A stretch of 64,000 nt of DNA from Chrysaora quinquecirrha (GCA_014526335.1 JACTAT010000032.1:8992846-9056845), one strand, 5' to 3'; shown: positions 37,986-50,229, counted from the stretch's first letter. Notes: generated from the letters alone by a model not told the origin. Numbers and translations are program-made.

Positions 37986-38665
37986 ATGGGGATTGAAATC
38001 GATCGCTTCGTTGATAATTTGCCTCAAGAATCTTTATGCCCAATTTGTTGTTTGGTTTTACGAGAACCTGTTTCTACCCCTTGCAAGCATTATGTTTGTC
38101 AAGAATGCTGGATAAGTTGGAGGAAAGGACCTTCTGGTGATCTATGCCCGTATTGCTGTTCAAATATTCCCTCGACACAAAAAGTAGAGAGATCGTCAAC
38201 GATTTGGAAGCTTATTTTGAATTTTAATGTTTACTGTAAATACAATAAACAAGGATGCACATCGATTTATAAACTCGGGCTGGAGGATATCCATCTCAAA
38301 AACTGTCCGTTGAGGAATAATCTCTATAATGAAGAGTCTTGTACTGAAGATGAAAATTGGAATGCAAAAACAAAGTCAAGTAAATGCAGTACTTGTTTTA
38401 ATACCATTATTGATTCTAAAAACATAACTGTCTCGAAACACTGCTTGAGACTTTGAAACAACAAAGTATAAAGATTACGAATTTGGAGTATGAGAATGAT
38501 AGACTATCTTTACGACTGACCACGAAAGAAAATGGTATAATGGACCAGATTTCTATTCTGGAAAGTCGAAATCAACAAGATGCATTAGATTATGAGAAAG
38601 AAATAAGACAGTTAAAAACAAGAATTGCTACTTTATATGGGGAATTACGAAAAACTCATGGAGAG
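37986..38665 (+). CDS. PDZRN3: Exon 1: RING finger, TRAF-type zinc finger, coiled coil (one-base frame break)
   Basis: The start at 37986 was chosen because MGIEIDRF matches the family N-terminus, and the ATG has A at -3 and G at +4. The RING is C18-x2-C21, C33-x-H35, C38-x2-C41, C54-x2-C57, so all eight C3HC4 zinc ligands are present. A TRAF/Sina-type finger follows (C84-x6-C91-x11-H103-x3-C107) and then a second Cys/His cluster (C134-x2-C137, H152, C153). This frame hits TGA at 38454. One base must be gained near 38445-38449 to pass into the frame that reads LKQQSIKITNLEYENDRL and on, a coiled coil of about 70 residues ending in GELRKTHGE. The donor is gtaaga at 38666. With the shift, the exon joins exon 2 in phase 0. 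The break may be an assembly indel or a true lesion. Confidence 0.9.
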
Positions 38666-40487
38666 GTAAGAAATATTCAAATATTTTAATTATTAATTTT
38701 GTTTGATAATAAATGTATTGAATGGAAGTTTTTCGAGGTTTTTCGGTGAAAAATATTGAATTGTGATTTCGTTCGAGGGTTCGTGAAAATTTCAATAACT
38801 ACGCCTCTTCATTGAGCTCAGAGATTAATCAACAAAACCATTATTGAATAAAATTATTAGAAACTTTAATTCATTTATCTTTTGTCCTCCACTTTGTTTA
38901 CAATTTTCGCGAACTGCTCGTCGAGCTAAGGAAACGGTGGGGTTTGTTTCTGATACAGTAGCCCATAAGAGAAAAGATTATATTTATATCAGCCGAGATT
39001 TGTTAATAGTAAGGGTCTGTGTAAACAATCGTTCAAGGTCATAGGATTGTGTGAATTTATTTTAATCAAACGAAACGGAAATTTTCTGACTGTGGATGCG
39101 GTTGAAATCGACTGAGCTTTAAAGCTCCGTTCAAGCTGTGATGTTTTATGTCGTACCTCGAAGTAACGTCCTTCTTCTATGCAAAAATCCTTCCGAAAGG
39201 ATGTAGGCTGTGCGAGAGCCTTCCGCTTTTGAGCTATGTACTGTTCTCTTATTTTGCTTTTGTTTTTAGTTTTGAATATTTCTTATAGAAACTTTATTCG
39301 TTCGTATTCATACAATTCATTAAAACTTGGCGAAACTCTCGCAGAACTAGAAAGTACCGTGAGGAAATGAAATGCTTGATAGGCCTACTGTGTCGATGGC
39401 TAAAGTAATAACAGCAGGTCAATGTTTTTGACACAGGACGAAATTGTTTTGGTGCTCTTGGAAATAAAATAAATGAGATTTCCTGATAACTTATAAAGGA
39501 TTGGTTTTGATAATTAACAGAAACTTCACGGAAGGCTGAGAAATCGAAAAGATTCGTCTCAGCAGTCTTTGGAAACTGTTTTTGGGGGATCGAGATTATA
39601 TTTTCGCAGTTGCAGCCCTACTTCAGTCCCTTACTGCTGAGATACATTGCAAAATGGCCCAGTGGAAAATATATCATCTTTCTTGGACTTGCATGTCCAG
39701 ATAAATCCCTCAATTTTGCACCTATTCAAAACCAGTTCATCAAATTCATGCTAACGAGCTGCCAAGTACCTTTGCTAAAATTCAATACCCAGACCACGCA
39801 ATCAATCTTTGAAAAATTTATGATATCGATCGATTTTTATTATTTTTGTGACAGTTATAATATGATGCAAAACTTCATTTCATCGTTCATCGCCGTCTGT
39901 TCTCGCCTCAACGCAACTTATTCAAATTCAATTACAAGTCACCACTGCTAATTAATAAGGCAAATCTTTGCTACAAAGCAGTTTTGTGTTAAAATAAAAT
40001 ATCTTTATATACTGTCACAATATTATTCGATTTTAATTCCTGCCGTATCAATAAATAGTAAAGATGAGGATAAAAATATAATGTTTACGATTTTATCTGA
40101 TCTAATGTCCACTTCGCTTATCCCTATGACGGACCGAGTGTGACTGACATTGTTTTGTTAAAATCTTCGTTTTGGAATAAACAACTGGGACTAAAGCATT
40201 TTACTGCACTCGATTTTTAGGGTAAGTGGTCTAAACTTTGCTGGAAACCTCCACTTTCATTTTGTAACCGTCCTATCCTTTCTGTAGAAGTACCACCCAG
40301 AGAAAGTCTCAAAAGCCCTTTTGTTTCAAAGGAAAGATCTGGAAAGATGCCCTTTCCATTTTCATAGGTACCGAGATACCAAAGGCGAAAAGCTTTTAGG
40401 GATTAGCTTTAAACTTCTGTGAGTTGCACTGCTGTTAAATAGTTCACAAAATGCTTTTTCTATGTGATTTTCTTGCCCTTTTCACAG
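38666..40487 (+). other. Intron 1
   Basis: 1822 bp, donor gtaaga, acceptor ttttcacag. A 113-codon open frame at 39610-39951 has no recognisable domain and is probably chance. No mobile element with clear ends was seen. Confidence 0.85.
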
Positions 40488-40565
40488 ATAGAAGAGATTG
40501 ATGTCGGTGTGACATTGGAGAGACAAGATGGCAGCTTGGGCCTAAATATAGTCGGCGGACATCAG
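40488..40565 (+). CDS. PDZRN3: Exon 2: start of PDZ1
   Basis: Twenty-six codons in phase 0 read IEEIDVGVTLERQ, then DGSLGLNIVGGHQ. This is the first beta strand, the carboxylate-binding loop (SLGL in place of the canonical GLGF) and the second strand of a PDZ domain, which grips the C-terminal tail of partner proteins. It matches the PDZRN3 family pattern GSLGFNIIGG closely. The acceptor is ttttcacag ending at 40487 and the donor gtataa at 40566. It is too short to be noticed as an open frame on its own. A competing acceptor three bases on (gatag) is less likely because it lacks the pyrimidine tract. Confidence 0.9.
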
Positions 40566-42461
40566 GTATAACCTTTGTTTATAATTTGACGATTTAATGA
40601 TGAAATTTCATGAATTGCAAAATATTTTGAATTTCCTAAGAATTGCTGGCAATATTGGACTGGATAATTTTTTGTGGCAACGGCCAGACGTGCCTAAATT
40701 CGCCCTTTCTGTCGTGCGAATGTCACCATTTTGTCGTCGAGGAGACAGGTGCGCTATTTCGGGATATGACGTCACAGATAAACGACAAAGAAATAACACT
40801 TCGAATCCTTCCAGGTGCAAAGGACCAAATATTGTAAAGCTGGTTAGTGTCTTATAAAAAATATCGTCTTCGCTTTAATATTTTTCCCAAAAATGGTCTA
40901 ATTCGTGGTGCACTCGTTTAAAAACAAAGTCTTTATATGACATAGCAAAAGCAATACAAAGAAATCAAAATATTTCCGTTATACGCAATGAATGGTTCCG
41001 GGTGGTGGGAAGCTGAATTTTTCAAATCCATGAAAGTTTCAGTTTCATATTGAACTTCATTCGAAATTTTTTTTATAAACAAAGCTTTTTTTCCGTTATG
41101 TCGCCGGCAATGGAGAATCGAAACAGTTATATCTCTTTGAAGACATCTTGAAAGGACCTTATAGACATTCTAGCGACGCAACAGCATTTTTCGCGTATTT
41201 TTATTTTGTTTGCTACAAAATGCATTTTAGGAAGACAGATGAGCTACCTTTGTTGATAGGCTAAAAAGGCCGCAAGCCACAAAATGGCCCATCTTGCCTC
41301 TTTCCGATGTTCGGTACCTTTGACGCGGCTAAACATATTCCGCGACTCGTTTCAAAATAGAATCGAATTACCTCGTGGTGTTAACAAATGATAACTACGG
41401 TAACTGACCAAATACCATTAGAGTAAATTAAAATTACGACCCATTCTGGTTATTATTATTGTATCTTATGTACCGAAAACCCGTTTCGACAAACAAAGAA
41501 TTCATTAACAAATTTATAAGCGTCTTTCCTGATTTGTTACATTTAGGATATCGTTGTTTCTTTAATTGTAAGTAATTTTTCGGGCTTAAAATCTGTTTTT
41601 TTCTTTATTAAAAATAAGGATGAAAAATAAGGAAATCGAGGGATGTGCATGAAGACAGTAACAAAAGCAACAACAACAACGACATATACCCAACAAAAAC
41701 ATATATCCAACAAAACATATATATCCAACAACTAGACTTATTACATGCCTCCCACTCTTTCGGAAACAGCTAATAACAACTACTACAACAACATCATTGC
41801 TGTTTACTTATAGTTGGAACGGGGTGGTGGGGTGTGAAGGAGCATACTGTAGACTGCGACAAATGTAATAAGTCTACCCAACAACAACATGTTACCCAAA
41901 ATATCAACAACAACCACACGATGATACGCTTGCTTTTTTAAGAACACTTTACCAGATTCTAGCCTGCGAGCAGACTCAAAGCTATACTCGTAAGATTCTG
42001 AGATGGATGGTTTGCAGCACAAGACCCTCTTCACTTGTCAGCTGGTCATGCATACCCGCTAATGGCTCGTACTTCCTTATGAAAGGAGTAGCCGACATGA
42101 CAAAATGCGCGGCCTCTGCATGCACACCGACAACCATGGAGATAAGTGTGTTTTCCCACGCTACCATTTTGAAAATTTGAGCCAATCGTAGCTATTCTAT
42201 TGGCTGGATGTTTGACACATGGTTAAATTCTCTTTCGTTGGGGTTATCAATTTTATTAATTTCAATTCCAATATTTTCATAACACAGCAAGTTAGCTTCC
42301 TATCTGCCAAGTTTTTAAGGCCCCCTCAGTGATATAAACACCAATTAGCAGTACCCCATATCTGGTATAATTAAATTCACTCAGCCCGCCCCAATTATCT
42401 TTGCTGAACTGATAAAATGTTTACATCCAATGAACTGATTACGTTAAATTCGAATTTTCAG
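40566..42461 (+). other. Intron 2, with a small inverted repeat at 41734-41875
   Basis: 1896 bp, donor gtataa, acceptor aattttcag. It includes CAACAA-rich and 'catatatatccaaca' sub-repeats (41664-41735). A perfect 13-bp inverted pair, AGACTTATTACAT (41734) and its complement (41863), lies around a 116-bp spacer. Similar sequence recurs near 44835, 54961 and 60386, so this is a fragment of a dispersed element often found beside GTT repeats. Confidence 0.7.
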
Positions 42462-42560
42462 GATGGAAAAGAGGCAAGCGGTATATTCATATCGAGGATC
42501 GCTGAAAATGGCCCCGCAAGCAAGCCTGGAAAATTGCAATTGAATGACAGAGTTCTTGAG
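42462..42560 (+). CDS. PDZRN3: Exon 3: middle of PDZ1
   Basis: Thirty-three codons, phase 0 at both ends, read DGKEASGIFISRIAENGPAS and then KPGKLQLNDRVLE. This is the PDZ core: the GIFISRI strand, the NGPA turn and the LQLNDRVLEVNG region that continues in exon 4. The family equivalent in vertebrates has EGIFVSKIVDSGPA, so the exon is well conserved. The acceptor is aattttcag ending at 42461 and the donor gtacat at 42561. The intron before it is 1.9 kb and the one after it is the largest in the window (7.7 kb). Confidence 0.92.
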
Positions 42561-44270
42561 GTACATTCTTGGTTTTTATCGTTGATTTTTTATGGTCGGT
42601 TAGTAAATAGCCTAGGACCGTTATTTTTCAGTTACCACTCTGGGACCCGTGAAATTGCATAAACTGGCGTTTCTCAAGTCAACTTAGGCCGTTCTTGTTT
42701 GAATTCAATTCAGACCCTCCAGGTTCTTTTAGTAACCCGCAGTTCCGAAGAATATTAACTGCTAACTCTTTCCTTGACCACCCTTAATTACTTGATGTAT
42801 AATAGATTGATAGCCGCCCTTTTGCTTCTTGCCGAATGTCCCGTCGGTCTTTTAGTGTTTTTTAGTTTGGGATGTATCTTAACTTAGTGTAGGAGATCTG
42901 GCAGATTTGGTTACGTTCAGAGTTATCGGGGATTTTTCGTTGCTGTCTCAAAAGGCTTCTGTACTAGCGGACAGCCTGTTTGCAGTTGAAATGTCTATTT
43001 TTGGGCTTAACCTGTAGTTAGAAGTGGAAGTATCTTTTGCTCTACTCTTATTCGTTTCCTTCTAGCTTTCTCATCCTAGACATACTACACTGCACGTAAA
43101 AGGGTCTTTTCTGTTTCTATATTTGTACCGGAATGCTCCCACCTCACCGGAAAACAAAGCCTCTGATATCTCAAACCACTTCTGCTCAATACACCTGACA
43201 AACCCGCATGTTTCTCGACCTTTTTGCAAAGTAAACTTCAGAAATCACCAAGCTTGCTAAAGCATTCTTTGCACCGTCTCTTACTTTGATCGCACCGCCT
43301 ATCATCTCAACTGTTTGCCGAACGGAATCGATTTCAGATCCCGGCCTATTTCTTACACCAGAGTCAATATTGGAATTTCGGATAAAGCGCGCACACTTGC
43401 AAATTCCCTTGTTTGAGGAGAGTGGGAAATGTACACTGAGAATCCTTCAGTATACCTAGGATCTCGTTTACAATTGCGTATCCAGGGCATATCACAATGG
43501 AAATAACCTGGCTTTTAGTTAGCCGGCAGGAATCGCTTAGGGATCACTGCCATAGGGTCTTCATGGGTCTTTTAATTAATCTCTCGTGGCTTTGAGGAAT
43601 GTTAAATATTAGCCCCTAAGAAAAGTAAATCTACTATCCTTCACTTTCAAATTCTTCTGTTGCATCGAATCGACCAATCATTCGAAAGATACGTTCCTAT
43701 ATTCAATCAATGAAGCAACGTTTTCTTTGTGCAATATTCTTTGATGCCAAAAAGTTATTTCGCTTTCTATCAGTTAAGCAAGTGAACCAGTAATTAAGAC
43801 GTTACATTCAGGGGCTTGGCTGCTTGGAACCCCCTTTAGATTAGGGGTGTTACCCCTCTAGAACATAAAACAGTGTTCCATACAACAGTCACAAGTGTAG
43901 CAATCACACTGTGAAAGTTTTCCCTTTCATCAGCTACTTTCAATTTCACTGTTTTTCTTATTTCACATTTCTACATTTTATTCTTCTTATTACTTCCACT
44001 TTCGCCATGTTTCGTCAAATAAGGCTTAAAATCTTTTGGATTTTCATAGGTCTTACTGATATTAACACTTAGAAAAGTGTTAAAGATCTAACAAGAACAC
44101 AGCCTGTTAAGATATTGATTTCATCTTGAAAATACTTTTCGGGCTTTGTCATTACTTAATCTGGCCAAAAACCCAGAACCTCACACATACCTCACACATA
44201 CGCATCCTTCCAGTCAAACGCCTTAATGTGAAACAGGATTCCTGTGAGTTACTTTAGTTTCCGACGTTCT

Positions 44271-44372
44271 CTCCGCTCGCTGTTCTCTCTTTAGCTAATG
44301 CAACTTGACGCAGCACCAGCCCTCCGCTCGCTGTTCTCTCTTTAGCTAATGCAACTTGACGCAGCACCAGCC
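44271..44372. repeat. Perfect 51-bp tandem duplication
   Basis: Two identical 51-bp copies, 44271-44321 and 44322-44372, each beginning ctccgctcgctgttctctct. The lack of any difference implies a very recent event or an assembly artefact. Confidence 0.95.
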
Positions 44373-45028
44373 CTCTAGCTTATGTTCCTATCTCTCTTAT
44401 TTGCATTTCTTCTAAGGGTTTGTTGAAAATCGTTTTCAGGTTTCTGGAAATGAAGCTATTTGTTAATCAAACAGTGAAATGATACCTTGTGTCATGTTTG
44501 CTTTTGTGTGATATTCTTGCATAAGATCCCCTAAGGCATATGCATTGGTCTCCAAAAAAATTCTTATTCCGAATGGAATCTCACCAAATGTTACTGTTCT
44601 TTCGAATGTATCCCGAGTAATCCATTTCTTCTTGCAATCTCTTGCGTGTTACGCGTTTAGATTCTGTTTGGGCCTCGTTTTTCAAGCTTCGTCTTGGAGG
44701 CCTCGTTTTCTTGACAACTGCCTACACGTGCTACATCATAGTCCGTCCCCCCTCCGCTGACATTGCTGTTGTTGTTGTTAAGGACAGCTCAGGAAAGACT
44801 CTGTTATTAGCGACCAATCAGTTCTAAGGAGCATAACAGAGACTTGTGTAGCGAGTCTAGAAGAAGACAGCAATGTTGTTGTTGTAAATATGTCGCTGTT
44901 GTTGTTCTCAGAAGATTGTATGAGTGGCTGTTATCAGAGTAAGGTGACGTGTCAGGTTAAATTCTTTTCTTATTGAGTTTTATTGCTATGAGTAATGACG
45001 AAGACAGCAATTGGATAGTTTGTTAGCG

Positions 45029-45036
45029 CTGTTGTT

Positions 45037-45085
<49 letters not shown>

Positions 45086-45087
45086 TA
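45029..45087. repeat. (TTG)n microsatellite
   Basis: About twenty ttg triplets with ttattg and gctgct interruptions. On the minus strand this gives a spurious poly-Asn/Thr reading. Confidence 0.95.
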
Positions 45088-45251
45088 GAGTTGTAGAAAC
45101 GTGGCTTTGCCTTTCTGAGAAGCTTGCTGTAACTGTCGATGTAGAGTGGTGGAGAATATAGAGAATATATGTCTATCAAATTGCCATGGTTTCTCTCTGT
45201 CGTGCTCAGGTGCTACGAATCTTAACCTTAGACACAATATGGCCTGAAGTG

Positions 45252-46737
45252 GGCCATTTGTATTTACCGGCATTGGAACTGTGGCATCGGCATTGGAACC
45301 GGCATTGGCAATGGAATTGGCGCCATTTTTCTATCTAAGTCAGAATGCAAACACAACTTACCAGGGGGGTTGCATAAAAGATTTTAGCTCCAAATCTTTC
45401 TCAATTGTGTTGCTTTGTTACTTCCGTTTTTAGTTTTTTGGCTTTTCGAATGTGATGGGATATCCAAGGGAGCAATGTTGGGGGAAGGGCGGGCAGAGCA
45501 AGGCAGAAAAATGCTTCATATGACCTGTTTCAGTTACTATTTTTCTGGCATGAGTACACTTGAAAAATGAAATTAAACTAGCTCAGAGCTACTGTTCACG
45601 ACATCGTGGGAGCACTACGATCTGAGCGGGCACAGAACAAGATCTTTCAATCACAGATCTCAAAATTTATAACAGGAATAAACTTGACCTAAAAAGGACA
45701 GAGCATGGAGCGCACAAACGGGATCTGTCACGAAAGTAAAGAAGAGTCACGACTCAATAAATGGAACGTTCTTTCTTGCTTTTGTTTTATTTCAACATAT
45801 AACCAACAAATGCCAACGAACGATAATACATATTGTTAAAGCGTAAAACCAGTGAGAGTTTCAAATGAATGGCTGTGAGAAAAATTTTGGACAGAATACA
45901 CTCATTTTCTTACAAGAAATTACTATGCTCTTGAACATACACGTATTTTGTTATAACAAACTAACAAATTGGTCCAATACTGAAAGTTTCTTAAAATTGC
46001 AAATTTTGAGTACTGAAAGTTTTTTAAGAGTTTTCTAAAGTATCTATACTGGAAGCATAGTAATTCTATCTGAATGGTGTTCCCAATACATTTATCGATC
46101 GTATTTGACTGTTTGTTGTTTGTGGCTTTCCAATTTGTCTGGTTGTCACAAAATTTCAATCGGCTCACGGAATAGGAAGTAGGAATGGACAACGGAAGTG
46201 CTGCATACTTAAACAAATGCTCGGCAACTGGCGCACCCCTGTGAGATGCTTCAACGGAAGTGCTTGTACTTTCTTCCAGACATTTATATCCCGTTGACAT
46301 GCCAAGACATCACTTTTTTACCAAAACACAACAAGTTTCAAAAAAAGGTTTTGAATTGAAATGAAAAATAGCACTTTATGAGTTTGTACCTTATGAGTTT
46401 AAGTTTGTCTTGCTCTGTTCTTGTTCAATTTTATACGAAACTCTGCATATTGTGTTCTAATATTGTTTTGAATAGGCTAATAAGTAAACCAAATGAAACC
46501 CAGTGAAGAATTAAAGGGAATTTTGATACCTGAGAACATTCGAAAAGCCAAAAAACTAAAAAAGGAAGTAAAAAAGCAACACAATTGAGAAGGATTTGGA
46601 ACTAAAATCTTTTATGCAACCCCCCTGGTAAGTTGTGTTTGCATTCTGACTTAGATAGAAAAATGGCGCCAATTCCATTGCCAATGCCGGTTCCAATGCC
46701 GATGCCACAGTTCCAATGCCGGTAAATACAAATGGCC
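45252..46737. mobile_element. Mutator-like element with 202-bp TIRs and 9-bp target duplication
   Basis: The arms 45252-45453 and 46536-46737 are each 202 bp and are inverted copies differing at only a handful of positions. They start GGCCATTTGTATTTACCGGC. The element is bordered by CCTGAAGTG at 45243-45251 and again at 46738-46746, a perfect 9-bp target-site duplication. Long TIRs with a 9-bp duplication are typical of Mutator-like elements. The arms carry sub-repeats of cggcattgga. The 1082-bp interior shows no transposase. A 125-codon minus-strand frame (45923-46300) is the longest and is unrecognised, so the copy is non-autonomous. High arm identity implies recent insertion into intron 3. 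Confidence 0.85.
45923..46300 (-). CDS. Unrecognised 125-codon frame inside the Mutator-like element
   Basis: This is the longest frame in the interior of the element at 45252-46737, running from ATG at 46300 to a stop at 45923. I do not recognise it. It begins MSTGYKCLEESTSTSVEASH and later contains two NFQY segments that come from a short DNA repeat around 'tactgaaagttt' (45978 and 46012). It shows no DDE transposase signature, zinc finger or membrane segment. It may be captured sequence, decayed transposon coding sequence, or chance in AT-rich DNA. Chance is the default reading. Confidence 0.15.
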   Translation of the reverse strand: MSTGYKCLEESTSTSVEASHRGAPVAEHLFKYAALPLSIPTSYSVSRLKFCDNQTNWKATNNKQSNTIDKCIGNTIQIELLCFQYRYFRKLLKNFQYSKFAILRNFQYWTNLLVCYNKIRVCSRA

Positions 46738-47244
46738 CCTGAAGTGGATGAAGCTATAGTATGCAGAGTGTTATAAAGTTTGCCGCCTCAGCTATACATA
46801 ATGGGACTTAATAAGATTAGGCATAAGATTAATCAAGAACTACATGATCCTCGCTTTAATCAAGTGTACATCTTGTTATCTCAAGATGATAATATTCTTT
46901 CGGTTGATTTGATATCACAAATTCGCGCGTTCAAATCTCCTTCAAATTACACAGCATAGATGGTATTGATTATTAGAGCTTTTCTTTCAATCGTGGTTAG
47001 ACTTTCATAGGCTGGTTATCTTGATGGATTGTTAGTTTCTGCTGAGCTGTTAGCTTCTGACTCGTTTTGATTTATTTGGCTATAGTCTCGACTCCTCTAT
47101 TGCGTCAAAAATCTTTCATTATTCAAACCTAGAGCACTCATATTATACCTGATAGGGGGTCCAGTTTGGTTTAGGAAGGGGGAGAGGCTATGGAGATACT
47201 GTAACCCTCAAGTTTAGGGATTCTGACAATATGGTAGATTTTTA

Positions 47245-47490
47245 TTTGCAACATCGCACTTCCTCGATTAAGCGCCCGGAGCGCTTGTTTGGAGCAATTT
47301 TTTTTACAATTTATAAATTAACTAACGTTTTGACTAAAACTAGCTACATTTTGCAGCAACTACCAAAAGGTTTATCTTTTTCCTCCCATCGATTTCTTGA
47401 ACGGAAATTATCAAAGGAGTGTCTGGGACAAGCTGGTGGGCAGCTGGATCAAAAGGGAGCGATCCATTTTTCTTTCATTTTAATGTGACG
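47245..47490. mobile_element. Diverged partial copy of the 48814 element family
   Basis: Begins 'cttcctcgattaagcgccc' and later has 'gtgtctgggacaagctgg' and 'ggatcaaaaggg'. These match, in order, parts of the element at 48814-49046 ('tttcctcaactaagtgccc', 'gagtctgggacc', 'ggatacaaagggg'). The right end is not clear. Confidence 0.5.
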
Positions 47491-48165
47491 TTCTAGTAAG
47501 ATGTAACTCCCAAAAGGCAGCAACTTCTGAACATACCCCAAAAGTGGTCCTATTAGTTCTATAAATTGGACCGTTAGGAAGCCATTTGGTAAGATCCTCA
47601 GACTGACTGCACCCTCCTGTAAGGCCATACTGGGTACCCCCGGTTTGAATCACAATGATTCCTCGATCATCAATTTAAGATTTTCGTCATCGCAATCAAT
47701 ATATCACTCTCTAATGTCTAATCTCCGACCCTCACTGCCAAGTCTCTGGGTCATTTCCCTTGTACAAAAGCTTGCTTTGAACAGTGCAGATTGTGTACTG
47801 TTTATATTAACAAGAACAGTCCTTCGTCTGTTCTTTCTGTTTTGCAATACAATATAATACTTATCTTTGCATTGTACCAAGCATCTCTTTAATCTTTGAC
47901 CTTCGAAGTGGCTAAGTCGAGAGGTCATTGCTTTGAACTCGGCGCTTGGTATTGTTGTTGCTGTCACAGTAAACAACCATTTAATTAATATCGTTATTAT
48001 TATTTAACTGTTGTTCTTTTATTTAGACGTTTCCATCCTTACTTTAAAGCTTGAATAAGTCACGTTTTCTCTGCTTGCAAAACTCCACTCTTTCTTATCG
48101 AATCCGCACGCTATCTGAAGTTGGAGAGACTTGAAGCCTCGCGTACTACGCTCTGACACTATTCG

Positions 48166-49287
48166 ACAAAAATTTTCTTTAATAATCAACCACTCAATAA
48201 GCAACTAGGGGCTGAACTGACCTTAACATTAAGCAACTCGAGGGCTCAATTGAATTACTGTAAGCAACTAAGAAGTCAAACAACCAAGCTTAAACGCTTT
48301 CTTGTTGTGGGGACGTTGTTTGTTCTTATGTTTTGCATGTTGAAGTTCTTTAGCTAATGTTTTTCGCGGCTTTCCCACCTACTGTCTCCCAAAAGTCGTG
48401 TTGTTGGCCTATAACAGTTTATGATTTTGACCCATGCGTGCAAACTCAAACCTCTACAATGGAGATAAAGTTACGTCATACCTCCATCATAGAGGTTAGA
48501 GTCTGCGCGCAGGATACAATAAACGAGACCTTTCGTGTGTGGCCAATCCCATCTTCATTGTATAATATCAGGCTACTTAAGCAATACAGAAAGCTTAACA
48601 GTTTGACTAACGTAGAATTTGTTTATCGCTTTAAAGCTGAAAACTTCCGCTGAGTTCACAACCACACCTGAGAACAGCCTCTAGAAAATTCGCATCCACG
48701 AGGTTCGAAATGTAATTCTTTGCACATTATGTTTGACGCGATGAAGTCAGATTCCCTTCATAATCCCCAACATAAAATAAGGGAGATAATAACATTTCTT
48801 TTCAGTAGCTATATACCGTATTTCCTCAACTAAGTGCCCGGGGTGCGTTTTTAAAAATTTGTCCGAAAGAGGAACAATCATTTGAGCATTTATGAATAAA
48901 CTGAAAGCTAAGTTTTTCTAGAATGGGCAAAACGTGTCTCTTGGTTCATCTCATTAAGAGCTTGCTTTCACCCAACTAATGAGAGTCTGGGACCTTCCTT
49001 AAGATCTGTTGGATACAAAGGGGCGCTTACTCGAGAAAATATAGTACTTTTTGGTAAGCAACCGATCAAAAAACAGCTTAGGCTAGGATCACGCATACGT
49101 CAATTTTACGTTCTATTTTAGCAGGGAAACACCAAAATTTGATTGTTTTTGTAGAAAAACCCTGTTATTCTTTAAATCTTGCTACAAGTAGCTTATAAGC
49201 AACTCTGAGGGCTGTTAACTAATATGCTTAAAGTAACTTTGAGGTCTGGTTTTGGGTCAAGTTGCTTATAAAAAGAAGTGAGGTATA
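48166..49287. mobile_element. Family A element, split by a nested insertion
   Basis: From about 48180 to 48440 this matches the left 230 bp of the element at 24732 at roughly 85%, including the TAATCAAC/TAAGCAAC pair 15 bp apart (48183, 48198). The right part, 49185-49287, matches the other end, with TAAGCAAC and 'gtcaagttgctta'. A different TIR element (48814-49046) lies between. The whole is therefore an older family A copy later hit by another transposon, or two adjacent fragments. Confidence 0.6.
48814..49046. mobile_element. TIR element with TACCGTATTTCCTC-type ends
   Basis: The left end TACCGTATTTCCTCAACTAA and the complemented right end TACTATATTTTCTCGAGTAA, both continuing to a 'gcccc/gcccgg' block, form TIRs of about 27 bp over 233 bp. 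It carries no coding frame. Inverted repeats of this general type are common in animal genomes, from memory; the superfamily was not determined. Confidence 0.6.
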
Positions 49288-50229
49288 AGAAACGGAATCA
49301 TCCAAACTCATATATCAATGCCGCCGATATATCACCGAAACGCATCTGGTTTTGAAGCGAAAATCTTATTTAATACACCCTTTACAAGTAAATCTCATTT
49401 CATCGCGAATAATTAGACTCTTGTCTGTCCAATAGACGGAATTAGGACTAAGAGAATAGCTTATTTGAAAACTGATTCATCTACAAAGTTAAATCAATAA
49501 CATAGGGCAAGTATCTTATTAAAGGCTTTGCAGTGCGACTTTGTCCACAATGTATGATGGGAAAGAGCTATCGATAGACGAAATGAGTCACCGAAGAGAT
49601 GATATCTATGTGGTAATCTCGTTAAGAGAATAGGGATAGTTCTGATTCTACGTAAACATTTTTGTGTTATCAAATCATACAGATGATGATAATAGATAAA
49701 TCTATTTATTCTGAACAAGATTAAGCAATGGCTAATCGAAATACAAATTCTTATTGGATAGACGTGTCTTTCGCAAGACTTCTCAAGAGGAACTGAATCG
49801 TATAGCAAGGCAGCCTAGGTTGAATTCCACCCAAATAACACTTAATGTTTCTGTACAACGCTCACGAAGGGTTACCCTTTGCTGGATCCCTGCTGGATTC
49901 ATTCCCAAGCAATTCGAGTTAGTATGATACTCAAAATTGTTAGTTTGAAGTTCTTAAGGTCGATTTGTATTATTTACCTTATCAACAGCAATGAGTAGGA
50001 AAAATTCGACTTTCAAAGGCTACTTGCTGGAAGCATGACAGTTTCTTAGACCAGCGTTGTCTAATATGATGCAACTCTTGGCCAGACCAAAATTGCAGAA
50101 ATTATTCCCTTGGCTAGCCTACAAGTTCGATGCACCATGACTATAGAAGAACCCACCTCCCACCCCCCTTCCCCCGTAGCAATGCTATATTCTTAAGCAT
50201 GCATTATACCATCTCTACTCTTCTTTCAG

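Larger units (their letters stand above)
42561..50229 (+). other. Intron 3 (7.7 kb), host to several mobile elements
   Basis: Donor gtacat, acceptor cttctttcag. It contains a perfect 51-bp tandem duplication (44271), a TTG microsatellite (45029), a Mutator-like element (45252-46737), two members of a family with 'cctcgattaagcgccc'-type ends (47250, 48814) and a family A element (48166-49287). No separate gene is supported: open frames such as 47704-47976 and 49494-49808 are unrecognised. Confidence 0.8.

Noticed and set aside
38380..38449. A 70-nt intron (gtaaat to gag) to explain the frame break in exon 1
   Set aside because: It would leave the wrong phase and delete the conserved Cys/His cluster.
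39610..39951. 113-codon frame in intron 1
   Set aside because: Does not match any PDZRN segment; exons 1 and 2 join in phase 0 without it.
48357..48653. 98-codon frame in intron 3
   Set aside because: It overlaps the family A transposon copy and has no recognisable product.
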